Source: Trifolium pratense
Lineage: Eukaryota > Streptophyta > Magnoliopsida > Fabales > Fabaceae
Length of the DNA stretch: 64,000 nt
Assembly: GCF_020283565.1 (NCBI RefSeq)
Contig: NC_060059.1
Coordinates: 48,194,572 to 48,258,571, forward strand
Reading direction: 5' to 3'
This document shows, piece by piece, positions 60,769-64,000 of the stretch; the stretch's first letter is position 1, and each line of letters begins with the position of its first letter. Under the pieces are notes generated by a model. The model was not told the DNA's origin and ran no database searches. It saw only the letters and a program-made list of their open reading frames with translations. Both the position numbers and the translations under genes were made by a program.

Positions 60769-60893
60769 GTTAAGTTTTGAGTAACAGAAAAAACGGTTTT
60801 TTTTGTTAGGGGTATAATGGGTATGAGAAAAAAACGGTTTTTTTTTTGTGAGGGGTATAAAGGGTATGAGTTAAAAATGAAGTGGTGGTGAAG

Positions 60894-60904
60894 AATATAT
60901 AAAA
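60894..60904 (-). promoter_or_regulatory. TATA box of HSFA3
   Basis: The minus strand reads TTTTTATATATTC about 125 bases upstream of the start codon. Confidence 0.45.
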
Positions 60905-60996
60905 AGGGGGTGAAAAGGCGGTGGAAGGTGGTGAGAGTAGTTTTGATGGCGGTGGAAGAAAAATGGGGCCATTGAAAAGTGTAGTGAAATATGAGC

Positions 60997-61002
60997 GCCG
61001 AC
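60997..61002 (+). promoter_or_regulatory. DRE/CRT core in the HSFA3 promoter
   Basis: GCCGAC lies about 230 bases upstream of the HSFA3 start and about 95 beyond its TATA box. It matches the DRE core (RCCGAC) bound by DREB2A. In Arabidopsis HSFA3 is a direct DREB2A target through such sites. Confidence 0.5.
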
Positions 61003-61009
61003 ATTGATA

Positions 61010-62189
61010 GTGTTGTTTCGTTGCAGCTACGTTGTTGGTTAGTTCTATCTTTGTCTTTGTTGTCATTGTCACGTGTGTGATGATGATGATGGTGGACTTA
61101 GATATTTTGTTGCTACAGAGATACTATTGTTACTGTGTTGTGGTTCCTGGGTTCTGTTTGGTTAGATTTTTATTTTTGGCTTTTTTGGAGAGGATCTGGA
61201 CTCATATTTGAGAGGGACGTGTGGTGTCCGTGTATGGTCAAATTGACTAATCAAAATACTTAGGGGTTAAGCAAAATGAGATATCCAATAGCAGACAAGT
61301 AATTTGAAAACCTGCTTTTGGTTTTTTATTTTTATTAATAATAGGTTTGTTTGCATGAGGATTTTATGTGGGGTCAATTAAATCTTTTTATTTTATGTAG
61401 AAAATAATAATTCTGGTGATTTTTATAATAGATAATTATGTGATAAAGGAAATTAGTATTTTCTCAACCTTACATACATTAATTGAAGAAAAAGTAACAA
61501 CTAATTGAAGAAAAATTGTAGAAACTTTATCAAAGTGACAATTAATACTATAAGAGATCAAATATTTTTTTTAAATAAAATTGTAGAAGGAAAAAATCAA
61601 TATTAATTAGAGTGAAATCAATCATCATTTTACATTTATCTTTGATGAAATTTTAACTATATCGCTTTAGAATACACGGTATCAAACTTATCACACTATA
61701 GTTCTTAAATCTTAAAATTAGATCTAACTTTTTTTGCCAAATAAAATTAGATTTAAATTTTTTTAAGCAAACAAACTCATGAACTTGTCATTAAATTATG
61801 AAAAATGCTTGTTGTTACGAAAAAAGCAAACAACGAAACGCGTGAATTATTACCATCCGTCCATTTTCATCAATATACGGGCATGATTTCCACAAAAAAC
61901 AAATTTTATATTCTTTTATTTCCTTAAAGTCACTACACGTTGTATTCTTGCTTTTCTTACGTAATCGTATCGTACCATTTAGCAAATCCCTTAAATTATA
62001 TTATCTATTGTATTAAAAATGATAAATACAAAGAGGAACACAATCATGAACTTGTCCTTTAACATAAGAAATTACTGTTTTAGTTAAGTCATATTAGTTT
62101 GACGACGAATAAATAGTTAGAAAGTAAAAGCTCCCTAATAATATTTGATAGAATTTCACTAAACTCAATAAAGATTTTAAAGCCTCTTT
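61010..62189. other. spacer upstream of HSFA3 without a recognised gene
   Basis: Distal HSFA3 promoter followed by AT-rich DNA. At 61715-61770 two copies of AAAATTAGATYTAA flank a short T-run, a possible older tail-only footprint. Confidence 0.35.
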
Positions 62190-62376
62190 CAAACACTACA
62201 AATTGCAGTCATTGCATCGCATTACAGTGTAGTTGCTTCCCCTTCATGTAATTCACCACCGAATGGTCCCAATCTGAATATGTTGTCACAAATCTTCCAT
62301 CCATGTCCCTAATGCATTAGCCTAAACTTGTGGTATTGGAGGTTTGATTAAAGCTTGCATTAACATTGCATTTTAG
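62190..62376 (-). pseudogene. LINE-type RNase H domain remnant
   Basis: The minus strand reads FKCNVNASFNQTSNTTSLG, a stop, then CIRDMDGRFVTTYSDWDHS before the frame breaks. This is the start of an RNase H-like domain (KCNVDASF...CIRDxxGRFV) as in plant non-LTR elements. It is only a fragment, with stops. Confidence 0.6.
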
Positions 62377-62507
62377 AACATCAAACGTTGGACAGCTCCA
62401 TCAAATTCTGTAAAAAATCAGTAAAAATATCTTCACACAACATGGGGTTCGAATCCACGTGCTAAATAAAATATCTTCACAATAAAATCACTAATCACTA
62501 AGTTCAA

Positions 62508-62562
62508 ACAATTACAACAATCTTTGATAAAAAAAAAAAAAAAAAAACAATTACAACAATCT
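62508..62562. repeat. tail-only retroposon footprint
   Basis: ACAATTACAACAATCT is present at 62508-62523 and 62547-62562. The 23 bases between are TTGAT plus an A-run. Confidence 0.75.
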
Positions 62563-62564
62563 AT

Positions 62565-63711
62565 TTTGTTTTTATTCGTTTCAGTCTGTTTATTCTTATT
62601 CTCTCCATTTATATATTAAAAGTCAAATATATCCCTGTGAACATTAACCATGTAGAGAGAAAAATAGTTTAGGGATTTAAACCGAAGCTAAGAAATGTCA
62701 GCCAATGATTATAAGAAACCGAGGAATAGTTAGAAGTGGTGTTCGTTAGTTCCTTCCTAAAAAACAGAAACGGAAATTCTGGATAGCCTTTAAACTTTTA
62801 CTACTGTTTGCCTAAAAACATGAGACGACAGATAGAATGGTGGGAAGTGGTTCTACCAATTGTGTAGAGGAGAAAGGATTGTCTACCATCCACGCCGAAA
62901 AGGCACCTTTCAGTCCTTATCATTTAGAAGCTTCATAAGACGCCATGTGAGCCACCATTCAAATATTTGTGTACACAACATTGTTGCTCACCGAAATTTT
63001 TGTTGACCTGTAATCTTTCTTGTGTTATATCAGATCCATCCGAACAGTTAGACAATCCATTTCCTTGTGTCATTTGTGATGTTAGTACGTAAGCACAACT
63101 TTGTTCGTAACTCTTAACAGAAAAAGGAACTAAAAATAGAATGGGCAACTTTGGTGGAAAGTGGTGCTACCAATTATTATTTATTTGGTTTATATTCTAT
63201 ACTCAAACAAGGAGAATCTGTACAACAGATGGTCACAGTTAACCTTTGTCAGATCCGATTAATGATATGAATACAGGCAAAAGAAAAGCAGGTAAAGTTA
63301 CTTATCATTAACTCAATGTAATTACAATGGGAATATTTTTTACATCAAAATTCTGAGAGAAAAAATTTAAGCTTTTCTAGGCGAAATTGAAAGATACTAT
63401 CAAACAATTTTGTCGCAACAAGGATTGAGCATCCTTGCTTTGCATTGAAAATCAGTATTCTCAAACCTCAATTAGAAAAGAAATATACAACTCGACTCTG
63501 CAAACAAAAAAGAATGAACAAACATTAGTTTGACCACAAGAGGTTGGACATGCAGTAAGCAATTAACAAAACTTCATAATTTTCTAACACTTTCAGCATG
63601 ATTACAATTCACAACTTATTTTAACCAAAACTTATAAACACTCCAGCTTATAAACTTCATATATATGGACAAAGATAGAGAAATACTACGTCAAAGATAG
63701 ATTTAGTGTTG
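62565..63711. other. spacer with an unrecognised short frame
   Basis: The minus-strand frame 62933-63148 (71 codons) has no visible domain. Two related stretches (about 62833-62862 and 63152-63175, sharing GTGGxAAGTGGTKCTACCAAT) suggest an old repeat around it. Confidence 0.3.
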
Positions 63712-63767
63712 AAAAAAACATCGTGGGAAGGCACAAAAAAAAAAAAAAAAAAAAAAACATCGTGGGA
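63712..63767. repeat. tail-only retroposon footprint
   Basis: AAAAAAACATCGTGGGA is present at 63712-63728 and 63751-63767. Between lies AGGCAC plus an A-run. Confidence 0.6.
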
Positions 63768-63868
63768 TTAGGCACGTACCTATGACCACTTAAAACGGTG
63801 TAATCCTGTTAGACATCAAAACCAATAAAATCCTGTGTATGTGCATGAAGAACTCGGCGTTCCAACCA

Positions 63869-63977
63869 TCAGGTGAGACTTGGTATGTTTGGAAGACCAG
63901 GTTGAGGTGTAGGGGGTTTGAGTAATGACCTCAGAGAATCCATAATACTGGCGAAAGAAGGGCGTTTCCAAGGCTCA
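63869..63977 (-). CDS. CTR1: last exon of a Raf-like MAPKKK, probably CTR1 (partial)
   Basis: On the minus strand an acceptor (TTTACTGCAG) at 63978 is followed by one base completing an Asn codon, then EPWKRPSFASIMDSLRSLLK and a proline-rich tail ending in NIPSLT, with stop TGA at 63871-63869. EPWKRPSF is kinase subdomain XI of plant Raf-like kinases of the CTR1/EDR1 group. CTR1 acts at the ER with ethylene receptors to repress EIN2. Similarity alone would not separate CTR1 from EDR1, but its place next to HSFA3, as in Arabidopsis, favours CTR1. The rest of the gene lies beyond the window. Confidence 0.75.
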
Positions 63978-64000
63978 CTGCAGTAAATCGAACATATCAA

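Noticed and set aside
63869..63977. EDR1 instead of CTR1 for the edge kinase
   Set aside because: Both share the subdomain XI motif; the HSFA3-CTR1 neighbourhood tips the balance, so EDR1 is kept only as an alternative.

Overview
This is nuclear DNA from a flowering plant. Its genes have short exons with GT..AG introns, plant-specific families are present (trihelix factor, phytosulfokine precursor, plant class A heat shock factor), and the AT-rich spacers are full of MITEs, TRIMs, SINEs and LINE pieces. Several repeat families look like ones common in legumes such as Medicago or Trifolium; that placement is inference from memory of the repeats, not a search.

Genes from left to right: a possible terminal exon of an unrecognised gene (38-112, +); a PETAL LOSS-like trihelix transcription factor (15724-19000, +); a cytosolic class I fructose-bisphosphate aldolase (30234-32806, -); an FKBP18-type chloroplast immunophilin (40072-42589, -); a phytosulfokine precursor (50392-51423, +); the ribosome production factor RPF2 (52753-55335, +); heat shock factor HSFA3 (58205-60768, -); and the last exon of a Raf-like kinase that fits CTR1 (63869-63977, -), cut by the window edge. 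Exon joins were read by hand. Every complete gene stays in frame across all its introns: 511, 358, 219, 92, 315 and 451 residues respectively.

The genes are not an operon and do different jobs: organ-boundary growth, glycolysis, thylakoid protein folding, peptide hormone signalling, 60S ribosome assembly, heat and drought response, and ethylene signalling. The order PTL, aldolase, HSFA3, CTR1 matches Arabidopsis At5g03680, At5g03690, At5g03720 and At5g03730 as I recall them. This points to an ancestral block into which FKBP18, PSK and RPF2 are interleaved.

The spacers (about 1-15 kb, 19-30 kb, 33-40 kb, 43-50 kb, 61-63.8 kb) are made mostly of transposons. They include nested TIR elements (2587-5176 and 37255-39716), a Helitron carrying a LINE (43785-46625), a Mutator-like element with 9-bp target duplications carrying another LINE (26881-27750), scattered TRIM retrotransposon LTRs, three SINEs and several Stowaway elements. 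The least usual pattern is a set of about a dozen tiny insertions, each little more than a poly(A) tail flanked by a target duplication. I found no CRISPR array, rRNA gene, convincing intact tRNA gene or viral genome.
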